Of a stretch of DNA of 12,035 bases, positions 1-6,593 are shown piece after piece (positions within the stretch are counted from its first letter, which is position 1; every line of letters begins with the position of its first letter). Source of the DNA: an uncultured Blautia sp. (lineage in GTDB: Bacteria > Bacillota > Clostridia > Lachnospirales > Lachnospiraceae); contig CAKRVX010000061.1 in assembly GCA_934409175.1 (NCBI GenBank), positions 1-12,035 on the forward strand, in the 5' to 3' direction. The notes below the pieces were generated by a model. That model did no database searches. It was not told where the DNA came from and saw only the letters and a program-made list of their open reading frames with translations. The position numbers and the translations under genes are program-made.

Positions 1-1124
1 GCAACACGGGACATATATCCGCAGGACTCAAGGAATGCAAGGAATAAAAACAGTACAAGCATCTGCGGTACGAAACCAAGAACAGCTCCCACACCGGCTA
101 CGATACCGTCAAGAATCAGTCCCTGTAACCATGCAGCACAGCCGATCGCATTCAGTCCGGATTCAATTGCCGGAGGAATGATCTCGCCAAACAGGACATC
201 GTTTGTCCAGTCTGTTACAAAGCCACCTACTGTACTTACAGATACATAATATACAATGAACATTACTGCTGCAAAAATCGGAAGAGCCAGCCATCTGTTT
301 GTTACGATACGGTCAATTTTATCAGATGTGGAAAGCTTATCTTTTCTTGCTTTTGTCAGACACTGTCCGATGATGGAGGAGATATACACATATCTCTCAT
401 TTGTGATAATACTCTCGGTATCATCATCAAATTCATCTTCCATCTGTTTGATCTCAGCAGATACATCTATGGATCTGTTCATCTGCTCTGCGATCTTATC
501 ATCCTTTTCGAGAAGTTTGATAGCGAAGAATCTCTTCTGCTCTTCAGCTACAGTTCCGGAAAGTTTATCTTCTACTGCACTGATCACTTCTTCAGCCTTA
601 TCGCAGAATTCATGTACAGGAACCATTTTCTTATGGCTCTGTGCGATAGATACTGCTTTGTTTGCCGCTTCTGTGATTCCGGTTCCCTTCAGTGCGGAAA
701 TCTCAACAACTTCACAGCCTAATTTCTTTTTCAGTTTATCAATATGTATCTTGTCACCGTTCTTAGCCACGATATCCATCATGTTGATAGCCATGATCAC
801 CGGAATACCAAGTTCCAGGATCTGAGTGGTAAGATAAAGGTTTCTCTCGATGTTTGTACCATCAATGATATTGATGATCGCATCCGGTTTTTCCTGAAGG
901 ATGTAATTTCTTGCAACTACTTCTTCAAGTGTGTACGGTGATAAAGAATAGATACCAGGTAAGTCTGTGATGATGACATCTTTATGTCCTTTCAGCTTAC
1001 CTTCTTTTTTCTCAACTGTTACACCTGGCCAGTTACCAACGAACTGATTAGATCCGGTCAGTGCATTGAACAATGTCGTTTTACCGCAGTTCGGGTTACC
1101 TGCGAGCGCAATTTTTACTGACAT
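1..1124 (-). CDS. feoB: FeoB ferrous iron transporter, GTPase and first membrane segments (3' end cut by window)
   Basis: Cytoplasmic-membrane Fe(II) importer with an N-terminal G domain. Reading the minus strand from ATG at 1124 gives an open frame that runs off position 1, so about 374 residues are present and the C-terminal permease part is missing. Visible: G1 GNPNCGKTT (residues 9-17), the G2 region GNWPGVTVEKK (30-40), G3 DLPG (54-57), G4 NMMD (114-117) and the ISALKGTG segment (142-149). A charged helical linker follows. Membrane segments begin at RWLALPIFAAVMF and the visible part ends in FLESCGYMSRV, a gate-region motif of the FeoB permease core. AGGAG at 1132-1136 lies 7 bases before the ATG and fixes the start. 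The gene follows two feoA genes and has its own operator-like boxes in the 125-base gap before it. Identity is secure; only completeness beyond the edge is unknown. Confidence 0.97.
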   Translation of the reverse strand, partial: MSVKIALAGNPNCGKTTLFNALTGSNQFVGNWPGVTVEKKEGKLKGHKDVIITDLPGIYSLSPYTLEEVVARNYILQEKPDAIINIIDGTNIERNLYLTTQILELGIPVIMAINMMDIVAKNGDKIHIDKLKKKLGCEVVEISALKGTGITEAANKAVSIAQSHKKMVPVHEFCDKAEEVISAVEDKLSGTVAEEQKRFFAIKLLEKDDKIAEQMNRSIDVSAEIKQMEDEFDDDTESIITNERYVYISSIIGQCLTKARKDKLSTSDKIDRIVTNRWLALPIFAAVMFIVYYVSVSTVGGFVTDWTNDVLFGEIIPPAIESGLNAIGCAAWLQGLILDGIVAGVGAVLGFVPQMLVLFLFLAFLESCGYMSRV

Positions 1125-1201
1125 AATCTCTCTCCTCTTTTTAGATATCATTTCATTGTGTCAGAATGTTCTGCATCAGATACCTGATCGGAAGTTTCCA
1201 A

Positions 1202-1233
1202 TTAGAATACCCTAATTGTTAGAACGCTCTAAC
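1202..1233 (-). promoter_or_regulatory. Two TTAG-N6-CTAA operator-like boxes and weak promoter upstream of feoB
   Basis: Box 1 is TTAG (1202-1205), six bases, CTAA (1212-1215). Box 2 is TTAG (1219-1222), six bases, CTAA (1229-1232), extended to a perfect 6-bp inverted repeat GTTAGA/TCTAAC at 1218-1233. On the minus strand a candidate -10 TATTCT (1204-1209) lies in the same position relative to box 1 as at the two stronger promoters further upstream. The matching -35 (TTAGAG, 1227-1232) is poor. I infer binding by a DtxR-family metal-dependent repressor. The box pattern is directly visible; a separate feoB promoter is tentative. Confidence 0.6.
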
Positions 1234-1249
1234 ATGATGCCAAAAAAAA

Positions 1250-1471
1250 TTATTCTACGATAATCATTTCTGCATCTGCTTTACGTAAGGACAGCTCATA
1301 TCCTCTTACTGTTACTTCAACCGGGTCACCCAGCGGAGCAACTTTTCTTACGAAGATCTCAACGCCCTTTGTAATTCCCATATCCATGATTCTTCTCTTT
1401 ACCGGGCCTTCTCCTGTAAGTTTCTGAACTTTAACAGTTTTCCCAACAGGAATATCCTTTAATGTTTTCAA
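1250..1471 (-). CDS. feoA: FeoA family protein (copy adjacent to feoB)
   Basis: 73-residue cytoplasmic SH3-like FeoA protein that is thought to support FeoB-dependent Fe(II) uptake. It has the FeoA pattern: TLKDIPVGKTVKV at the N-terminus, then RRIMDMGITKGVEI (27-40) and VTVRGYELSLRKADAEMI near the end. Length is typical for a single-domain FeoA. The start is TTG at 1471: no in-frame ATG precedes it, the first internal ATG lies inside the conserved core, and a purine-rich GAAGGGAAAG leader sits just upstream. It lies between another feoA (59 bases upstream) and feoB (125 bases downstream). The weak start signal may set it below feoB in expression, which is inference. Confidence 0.95.
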   Translation of the reverse strand: MKTLKDIPVGKTVKVQKLTGEGPVKRRIMDMGITKGVEIFVRKVAPLGDPVEVTVRGYELSLRKADAEMIIVE

Positions 1472-1530
1472 GTTTCTTTCCCTTCTTTCCCTAGAATTTT
1501 TAACTTGTTTTTTCAGGAAGAAATTATGGA

Positions 1531-1740
1531 TCAGACCATAATTTTATTTGCCATATCCTTTCCAATGGCAACCCTGGACTCTTTGACATTAACAATCAGG
1601 CTTCCGTTGATCTCGGAAACAACTGTAACCACGCCTCCCACAACAAAACCAAGGTTCTCCAGATGTCTTCTGACTTCTTCTTTCCCTCCGATTTTTTTAA
1701 TGGTGTAAGGCTCTCCTGCATTAACCATTGATAATGGCAT
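1531..1740 (-). CDS. feoA: FeoA family protein (first copy)
   Basis: 69-residue FeoA-domain protein. Visible core: GEPYTIKKIGGKEEVRRHLENLGFVVGGVVTVV (9-41), then NGSLIVNVKESRVAIGKDMANKIMV. This matches the single SH3-like fold, with the LENLGF segment standing where LxxMGI is usual. ATG at 1740 is preceded by AAGGAAGG about 8 bases away. It is clearly diverged from the second feoA, so the pair is not a recent duplication. It is the first gene behind a strong promoter whose -10 is overlapped by an operator-like box, and it probably leads a feoA-feoA-feoB transcript. Its separate role from the second FeoA is unknown. Confidence 0.93.
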   Translation of the reverse strand: MPLSMVNAGEPYTIKKIGGKEEVRRHLENLGFVVGGVVTVVSEINGSLIVNVKESRVAIGKDMANKIMV

Positions 1741-1803
1741 TTCGTCATCCCTTCCTTTGCATTAAATTACTGATAAACATTTTCTTTATCATTTATCATG
1801 GCG

Positions 1804-1834
1804 TTAGTTTAACCTAATTTTGGTTAGATGTCAA
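1804..1834 (-). promoter_or_regulatory. Promoter of feoA-feoA-feoB with overlapping TTAG/CTAA operator
   Basis: On the minus strand the -35 is TTGACA (forward 1829-1834), the spacer is 17 bases and the -10 is TAAACT (forward 1806-1811). The half sites TTAG (1804-1807), CTAA (1814-1817) and TTAG (1824-1827) start exactly 10 bases apart, one helical turn, and cover the -10 and spacer. The first pair, TTAGTTTAACCTAA, differs at one position from a perfect 14-bp palindrome. A repressor bound here would block RNA polymerase. A DtxR-family iron regulator is inferred from the TTAGG/CCTAA-like half sites. Confidence 0.8.
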
Positions 1835-1883
1835 TAACTTTGTTGATATTATTTCTCATTAGAAAACTTTTTCATTATTATGT

Positions 1884-2162
1884 TTAACAGCAGCGTGTTT
1901 CAAGAATCCCGTTCAGTGCATTTTTACTGCTTGTATGGCATCTTACGATATCTGTGGATTCTCCAACCTCATCCAGAGCACATTTCACCATTTTGTGAGA
2001 TACTGTGTTTGTAAAAAGGACCAGAAGATCCGGACATCCGATCTTTTTGCTGAAATCTGCCTCCATCTGAGTAAATACCTTGCATTTACATTTATATGAC
2101 TTACAGATCTTTTTATACTGGGCTACCATACGATCATGACCACCTACAATTACAATACTCAT
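1884..2162 (-). CDS. DUF2325 small cysteine-rich protein in the iron cluster
   Basis: 92-residue cytoplasmic protein of the DUF2325 family, recognised from the opening MSIVIVGGHDRM, the central CPDLLVLFTNTVSHKM (43-58) and RCHTSSKNAL (74-83). Function is not established. It carries eight cysteines (20, 25, 27, 43, 61, 75, 91, 92), including CKC and a terminal CC, plus His9, His56 and His76, so metal or redox chemistry is possible. I start it at ATG 2162 because AGGAGG (2171-2176) lies 8 bases before it; a TTG six bases upstream would sit only 2 bases from that site. It has its own promoter with the same operator box as feoA, which places it in the iron regulon by inference. No clear terminator separates it from feoA, so read-through is possible. 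Confidence 0.85.
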   Translation of the reverse strand: MSIVIVGGHDRMVAQYKKICKSYKCKCKVFTQMEADFSKKIGCPDLLVLFTNTVSHKMVKCALDEVGESTDIVRCHTSSKNALNGILETRCC

Positions 2163-2279
2163 AAACAATTCCTCCTGTTCTTCTGCTTATCACTTTCTTT
2201 GCTGAATTTTTTATTTTATGCTGATGCTAATTAAAAAACAGATACGCATGTTGCATATGATTTTATAAGTTGTTATTCG

Positions 2280-2321
2280 CTAACTATAAGTTAGTATAAA
2301 CTAACATATATAAATTGTCAA
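2280..2321 (-). promoter_or_regulatory. Promoter of the DUF2325 gene with overlapping TTAG-N6-CTAA operator
   Basis: On the minus strand the -35 is TTGACA (forward 2316-2321), the spacer is 17 bases and the -10 is TATACT (forward 2293-2298). The box TTAG (2291-2294)-N6-CTAA (2301-2304) extends to a perfect 6-bp inverted repeat GTTAGT/ACTAAC at 2290-2305 and covers the whole -10. A further CTAAC (2280-2284) pairs with GTTAG (2290-2294). The box is in the same phase relative to the -10 as at the feoA promoter. Transcription should begin near 2286, leaving a leader of about 124 bases with no convincing riboswitch. Confidence 0.82.
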
Positions 2322-2333
2322 TACCATTATTCA

Positions 2334-2394
2334 CAAAAACAAAAATCCCCTCAGGATGATCATAGTCTTCAGACTTATCATTCTGAGGAGATTT
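2334..2394 (-). terminator. Rho-independent terminator of the hyd maturation operon
   Basis: Forward arms 2343-2360 and 2377-2394 form an 18-bp stem with two mismatched or wobble positions. Its loop contains an inner 4-bp stem (AGTC 2364-2367 with GACT 2372-2375). On the minus strand the stem is followed by TTTTTGTTTTTG. It lies 22 bases past the hydF stop and insulates the iron cluster from hyd transcription. Confidence 0.92.
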
Positions 2395-2416
2395 CTTGTT
2401 TTAATATTCTGTTATC

Positions 2417-3625
2417 CTATTCAGGGAGTTCTATATTCGGAAGAATTCCACACAAATGAGCAATTGCCACTCCGTAATTTGTCATTGGAACCTGTTGTTG
2501 TCTAGCCCTGTCTATTCGATACATAACATATTTGCGGTTAAACATACATGCCCCGCACTGAATGACCAGGTCATAATCTGTAAGATCCTCCGGAAAATCT
2601 GTTCCGCTTGCAATGTTAACAGTCAGATTATCCCCAAACCGTTTTTTTAACATACGAGGAAGTTTTTCTCTTCCTATATCCTCTCTGAGAGGAGCATGGG
2701 TACAGCATTCAGCAATTAATACTTTCGAATCACCATTCAGAGAATCTAACGCTTTAGCTCCTTCTACATAATAATGGATATCGCCTTTATACGCTGCAAA
2801 AAGTACAGAAAAAGAAGTCAGCATACTGGCCTCAGGTTTCTTTTCATATACGTAAGAAAATACCTGAGAATCTGTGATGATCAGTTTTGGTGGTATCGCC
2901 AGAGTTTTAAGGACATTGGTAAACTGGTCTGTTGTGACACTCATAACCAGACACTTTTTGTCCAGCAACTCTCTCAGCGTCTGAACCTGTGGAAGAATCA
3001 GACGTCCCTTAGGGGCCTGAATATCCTGTGGCATTACAAGAAGGACCAGATCACCTGATGATACCAGATTTCCTGTAATCATGCGATTTCCATATCCTTC
3101 AGGTATGCATCTTGCCAGCCTTTCTTTTATTTCCGGGATACCATTTCCTGTTACGGAGCTTATACAACATGGTTCTGTTCCTGTTTCTTTTTGAATCTTC
3201 GAAATAAGAAAATCATTTTCCTCAGATTTACGTAAATCCATTTTACTCAGCACAGGAATCACAGGAGTATTTTTTTCTTTAAAATACTGAAACCACTTTA
3301 ATTCCTCTTTCATATCTTTTTCCGAAAAAAGGATAATTCCCACTTCTGTTTTTTCTGCTGCCAGTTTTGTTTTTTCCAGACGCAGAGTTCCAAGCTCTCC
3401 GTCATCAGAAAATCCTGCAGTATCAATCAATATACATGGACCCAGTGGATATATTTCCATGGGTTTATATACCGGATCTGTGGTCGTTCCCGCAACATCC
3501 GCTACAATAGATACTTTCTGACCGGAAAAAGCATTGATAAAAGACGATTTTCCGCTGTTTGTCTTCCCGAAAATGCCAATATGCAGACGATTCCCAGCAG
3601 GTGTTTCATTTAATGTCACTGTCAT
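2417..3625 (-). CDS. hydF: HydF, [FeFe]-hydrogenase maturation GTPase/scaffold
   Basis: 402-residue scaffold that carries the 2Fe H-cluster precursor and delivers it to apo-hydrogenase. N-terminal G domain: P-loop GKTNSGKS (20-27), AGTTTDPV (45-52), DTAG (68-71), and a G4 reading SKMD (127-130) instead of the usual NKxD. The middle is a dimerisation domain. The C-terminal cluster-binding domain has CTH (C308, H310) and QCGAC (C357, C360). The usual HCxxC histidine is Gln356 here, so that possible ligand is missing; three cysteines should still hold a [4Fe-4S] cluster. ATG at 3625 has a GGAAAAGG-like site and lies 29 bases after hydG. It is the last gene before the operon terminator. Length is normal for the family. 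Confidence 0.96.
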   Translation of the reverse strand: MTVTLNETPAGNRLHIGIFGKTNSGKSSFINAFSGQKVSIVADVAGTTTDPVYKPMEIYPLGPCILIDTAGFSDDGELGTLRLEKTKLAAEKTEVGIILFSEKDMKEELKWFQYFKEKNTPVIPVLSKMDLRKSEENDFLISKIQKETGTEPCCISSVTGNGIPEIKERLARCIPEGYGNRMITGNLVSSGDLVLLVMPQDIQAPKGRLILPQVQTLRELLDKKCLVMSVTTDQFTNVLKTLAIPPKLIITDSQVFSYVYEKKPEASMLTSFSVLFAAYKGDIHYYVEGAKALDSLNGDSKVLIAECCTHAPLREDIGREKLPRMLKKRFGDNLTVNIASGTDFPEDLTDYDLVIQCGACMFNRKYVMYRIDRARQQQVPMTNYGVAIAHLCGILPNIELPE

Positions 3626-3654
3626 AAGGCCTTTTCCTTTCTTTTTATTATGGA

Positions 3655-5076
3655 TTAAAAACGGAAATCTCTCTGTCCATTTATAATGTCCTGCAAGTGT
3701 TCACGGGTAATCTCTCTTACTTTTTCATTTGGAATATTTTGAAGTTCTTTCTCGATCAGTGCCAGACCTGTCTGCTTTGTCTCAGGACTTGCGTAGTCCT
3801 GCAGATATTCCATTAATGTCATGAGTGCATTCGGATGACAGCAGTTGGAAATCTGTTTACTCTTACATAAAGACATAAAACGGTCTCCTGTTCTTCCTGC
3901 TCTGTAGCATGCAGTACAGAAACTTGGAATATCCCCTCTTCCCATCAGCCAGTTTACAATCTCATCCAGTGTACGCTGGTCACTGACATCGAACTGCGCT
4001 GAAGTAACATCATCTTCTGTTTCCGGTTTATCATAACCGCCCACTGTAGTTCTGGAACCCCCACTGATCTGTGATACACCCAGAGGAAGAACTTTTTCAC
4101 GAACTGCTTTGCTCTCTCTTGTGGAAATGATCATGCCTGTATATGGTACAGCGATACGGATCAATGCACAGATCTTTGCAAAAATATCATCACTGATACT
4201 GTTATCAAATGCGGACGGATCTATGTCATCAGCGTGTTTGATACGTGGCACACTGATCGTATGCGGGCCGACTCCATGAACAGCTTCCAGATGTTCTGCA
4301 TGCATAAGGAGTCCGGCAAATTCATATCTGTACATTTCCAGTCCAAACAGTACACCAAGACCTACATCATCAATACCACCTTCCATTGCACGGTCCATTG
4401 CTTCTGTATGATATGCATAATTGTGCTTCGGTCCTGTAGGGTGAAGTGCTTCATAACTTTCTTTATGATAAGTTTCCTGAAAAAGAATATAAGTTCCGAT
4501 TCCGGCTTCTTTTAATTTCGCATAATTTTCTACTGTAGTAGCTGCAATATTTACATTTACACGACGGATGGCACCGTTTTTATGCTTGATGCTGTAAATG
4601 GTCTTAATGCATTCCAGAATGTATTCAATTGGATTGTTGACAGGGTCTTCTCCTGCTTCAATGGCAAGTCGTTTATGCCCCATGTCCTGCAGAGCAGTTA
4701 CTTCCTTTACAATTTCTTCCTGAGTAAGTTTTTTGCGGGCAATATGCTGATTTTTTTTATGATATGGACAATAAACACAACCATTTACACAATAATTTGA
4801 CAGATACAGTGGAGCAAAAAGGACGATTCTGTTTCCATAGAATTCTTTCTTAATCTCTGCTGCAAGATCGTACATTTCCTGGATTTTCTCAGGAATTGGA
4901 CAGGCAAGAAGTACAGAGGCTTCCCGATGTGTGAGACCTTTACACTCTTTTGCCTTTGCAAGAATCTGATCGATCAGTTCCACATTCTCTTTGTTTTCAT
5001 CTGCGTACGCCAGAGTCTCTCTGATTTCTTCGTCGGAAATGAATTCCTCTGCTTTTAATGATTTGGGATTATACAT
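3655..5076 (-). CDS. hydG: HydG, radical SAM tyrosine lyase for H-cluster CO/CN ligands
   Basis: 473-residue radical SAM enzyme that cleaves tyrosine to p-cresol and makes the Fe(CO)2CN synthon of the [FeFe]-hydrogenase H-cluster. The SAM cluster motif CVNGCVYC gives C96, C100 and C103. The C-terminal auxiliary cluster region reads CTACYRAGRTGDRF (387-400) followed by NCCHPNAL (411-418), which supplies C387, C390 and C412 or C413. These two clusters distinguish HydG from ThiH. ATG 5076 has GGAAG 7 bases upstream. The gene lies after hydE across an unusually long 146-base gap containing a hairpin, and 29 bases before hydF. All catalytic features are intact. Confidence 0.97.
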   Translation of the reverse strand: MYNPKSLKAEEFISDEEIRETLAYADENKENVELIDQILAKAKECKGLTHREASVLLACPIPEKIQEMYDLAAEIKKEFYGNRIVLFAPLYLSNYCVNGCVYCPYHKKNQHIARKKLTQEEIVKEVTALQDMGHKRLAIEAGEDPVNNPIEYILECIKTIYSIKHKNGAIRRVNVNIAATTVENYAKLKEAGIGTYILFQETYHKESYEALHPTGPKHNYAYHTEAMDRAMEGGIDDVGLGVLFGLEMYRYEFAGLLMHAEHLEAVHGVGPHTISVPRIKHADDIDPSAFDNSISDDIFAKICALIRIAVPYTGMIISTRESKAVREKVLPLGVSQISGGSRTTVGGYDKPETEDDVTSAQFDVSDQRTLDEIVNWLMGRGDIPSFCTACYRAGRTGDRFMSLCKSKQISNCCHPNALMTLMEYLQDYASPETKQTGLALIEKELQNIPNEKVREITREHLQDIINGQRDFRF

Positions 5077-5099
5077 AGATTTGCTTCCTTTCTTTTCGG

Positions 5100-5127
5100 T
5101 CAGAAGTTTCTGATTCAGCCAGAAACT
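5100..5127 (-). promoter_or_regulatory. Two mutually exclusive hairpins in the hydG leader
   Basis: Hairpin A pairs AGTTTCTG (5105-5112) with CAGAAACT (5120-5127), a perfect 8-bp stem with a 7-base loop. Hairpin B is the palindrome TCAGAA-GT-TTCTGA (5100-5113). The two share bases, so only one can form at a time. Both lie just upstream of the hydG ribosome site and have no T-tract, so they are not a terminator. A role in transcript processing or translation control is inference. Confidence 0.45.
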
Positions 5128-5222
5128 GCTTTCCGATTAGTTTTTTGTTTTCCATATTCAGTTTTTGTTTTATTCCGTTTTTTACGGACGCTCAAGTTAT
5201 TTCAGATAGTTTCAAATATTAT

Positions 5223-6269
5223 TCAGTCTTTTTTGTAATCGCCTCTATTTGTCACTACTTCATAACCGATGCTCTTCATACGGGCTGACATACAGGATTT
5301 GCATTCAGCGGCTTCGTCGCCGGTACAGATTTTATTATCGTACAGTTTATATTTATCTCTGACATTCATCGGCGATAAATTAGGCATAACAACATTGGCT
5401 CCTGCCAGAATACCCTTTTCTCTTCCTTTGGGATGAATCGTACCTAGTGCCGTCGTAGCAGGCAAAAGTACTCTTGGGTGAATGAGCCGGATCAGAGATA
5501 AAAGTCTCAACGTCATTTCGAGAGTTCCCGCAGGTTCTCCTGCAAAAGGAGTATCCTGATGAGGAATAAAAGGACCAATCCCTACCATCTGAGGCTCCAA
5601 TTCTTTTATAAACATCAAATCTTCATATAAAGTATCCAGTGTCTGTCCTGGTGACCCCACCATAAATCCGCAACCTGTTTGATATCCTATATTTTTCAGA
5701 ATTTTCAGACATTTTTTTCTGTGAAAAAGAGACATTTCTTTTGGATGGAGTCTCCGGTAATGTTCTTCATCTGCAGTTTCATGTCTTAGAAGATATCTGT
5801 CTGCCCCTGCCTTAAAATAGGCTTCATAACTCTCTCTGCTTTTTTCTCCAATAGATAAAGTTACCGCACAGTCTGGATATTTTTCTTTGATTTTCTGAAC
5901 AATCTGACAGATTTTTTCATCCGTGTACCAGGGATCTTCCCCACCCTGCAGAACGAATGTCCGGAATCCCAGATTCCATCCCGTTTCACAACATTCCATA
6001 ATCTGTTCTGTTGTAAGGCGGTATCGCTGTGCTTTTTTGTTCGCACAGCGTATTCCGCAATAATAGCAGTTATTCCTGCAATAATTGGTAAATTCAATAA
6101 GACCACGGATATAAATCTGATTACCGTAATAGTTTCGGGCAGTTTCTCTTGCCTGTCTATGTAATTCCTGGATAAAAGATTCATCCTCTGTACTCAGTAC
6201 TTCTTCAAGATCTTTTCTGGAAATGAATCCTGTATTCAGAATATTTTTTATCATTTTTATATCTGACAA
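5223..6269 (-). CDS. hydE: HydE, radical SAM maturase of [FeFe]-hydrogenase
   Basis: 348-residue radical SAM enzyme of the BioB/PylB-like group, acting with HydG and HydF to form the bridging azadithiolate-containing 2Fe subcluster. The SAM cluster motif CRNNCYYC gives C64, C68 and C71, followed by GIRC. LQGGEDPW (107-114) is the conserved GGE region. C315, C323 and C326 match the optional second-cluster cysteines of HydE, so this copy probably binds two clusters. The start is TTG at 6269, with GGGAG 9 bases upstream; the next ATG (residue 6) would be 24 bases from that site. It lies 28 bases after the TM1266-type gene. Confidence 0.95.
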   Translation of the reverse strand: MSDIKMIKNILNTGFISRKDLEEVLSTEDESFIQELHRQARETARNYYGNQIYIRGLIEFTNYCRNNCYYCGIRCANKKAQRYRLTTEQIMECCETGWNLGFRTFVLQGGEDPWYTDEKICQIVQKIKEKYPDCAVTLSIGEKSRESYEAYFKAGADRYLLRHETADEEHYRRLHPKEMSLFHRKKCLKILKNIGYQTGCGFMVGSPGQTLDTLYEDLMFIKELEPQMVGIGPFIPHQDTPFAGEPAGTLEMTLRLLSLIRLIHPRVLLPATTALGTIHPKGREKGILAGANVVMPNLSPMNVRDKYKLYDNKICTGDEAAECKSCMSARMKSIGYEVVTNRGDYKKD

Positions 6270-6297
6270 TATCTTTTTCTCCCTCTAAGATAAGGAA

Positions 6298-6543
6298 TCA
6301 GCGTTTAACTGAATATACTGTTTTCGCAGAAATACCTTTTAATCTGCCAATTTTACCTGTAAGCGCATTGGTTTCATTCTCTGGGGCATCTACTGCCACA
6401 CTGATAATACTGACACCACGCTGTCTGTACGGTATTCCCATTCTGCCTATAATATATTGACTGTATTCATGTAAAATCCGGTTCAACTGTTCTACAGAGT
6501 CCCTTTCTTCTACAATAATACCGATCACAGCAATCCTGGTCAT
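6298..6543 (-). CDS. TM1266-type small iron-only hydrogenase system regulator (putative)
   Basis: 81-residue protein of the TM1266 family, small ACT-like proteins found beside hydEFG and annotated as putative iron-only hydrogenase regulators. Visible: RIAVIGIIVEERDSVEQLNRILHEY at the N-terminus, IIGRMGIPYRQRGVSIISVAVDAP in the middle and LTGKIGRLKGISAKTVYS at the end, a ferredoxin-like alternation of strands and helices. The start is ATG 6543 because AAGGAG lies 7 bases before it; a longer frame from 6570 begins inside the candidate promoter. It leads the hyd set and is 28 bases before hydE. No DNA-binding helix-turn-helix is visible, so 'regulator' is a family label. Confidence 0.88.
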   Translation of the reverse strand: MTRIAVIGIIVEERDSVEQLNRILHEYSQYIIGRMGIPYRQRGVSIISVAVDAPENETNALTGKIGRLKGISAKTVYSVKR

Positions 6544-6565
6544 GTAACCACTCCTTATCGGTGCA

Positions 6566-6593
6566 ATCATAATGTGTGGATATTTTTACTCAA
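6566..6593 (-). promoter_or_regulatory. Candidate promoter of the hyd maturation operon
   Basis: On the minus strand the -35 is TTGAGT (forward 6588-6593), the spacer is 16 bases and the -10 is TATGAT (forward 6566-6571), placing transcription start about 16-20 bases before the TM1266-type start codon. The -35 overlaps the stop codon of the preceding secreted-protein gene. There is no terminator between the two genes, so read-through transcription is equally possible. Confidence 0.4.

Noticed and set aside
256..825. 189-residue plus-strand open frame
   Set aside because: It lies antisense to the clear feoB reading frame, has no ribosome site and a shadow-like composition.
1161..1173. TCAGAA-TG-TTCTG palindrome before feoB, resembling TCAGAA-GT-TTCTGA before hydG
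   Set aside because: Only two short, imperfectly matching copies in different contexts; chance is likely in AT-rich DNA.
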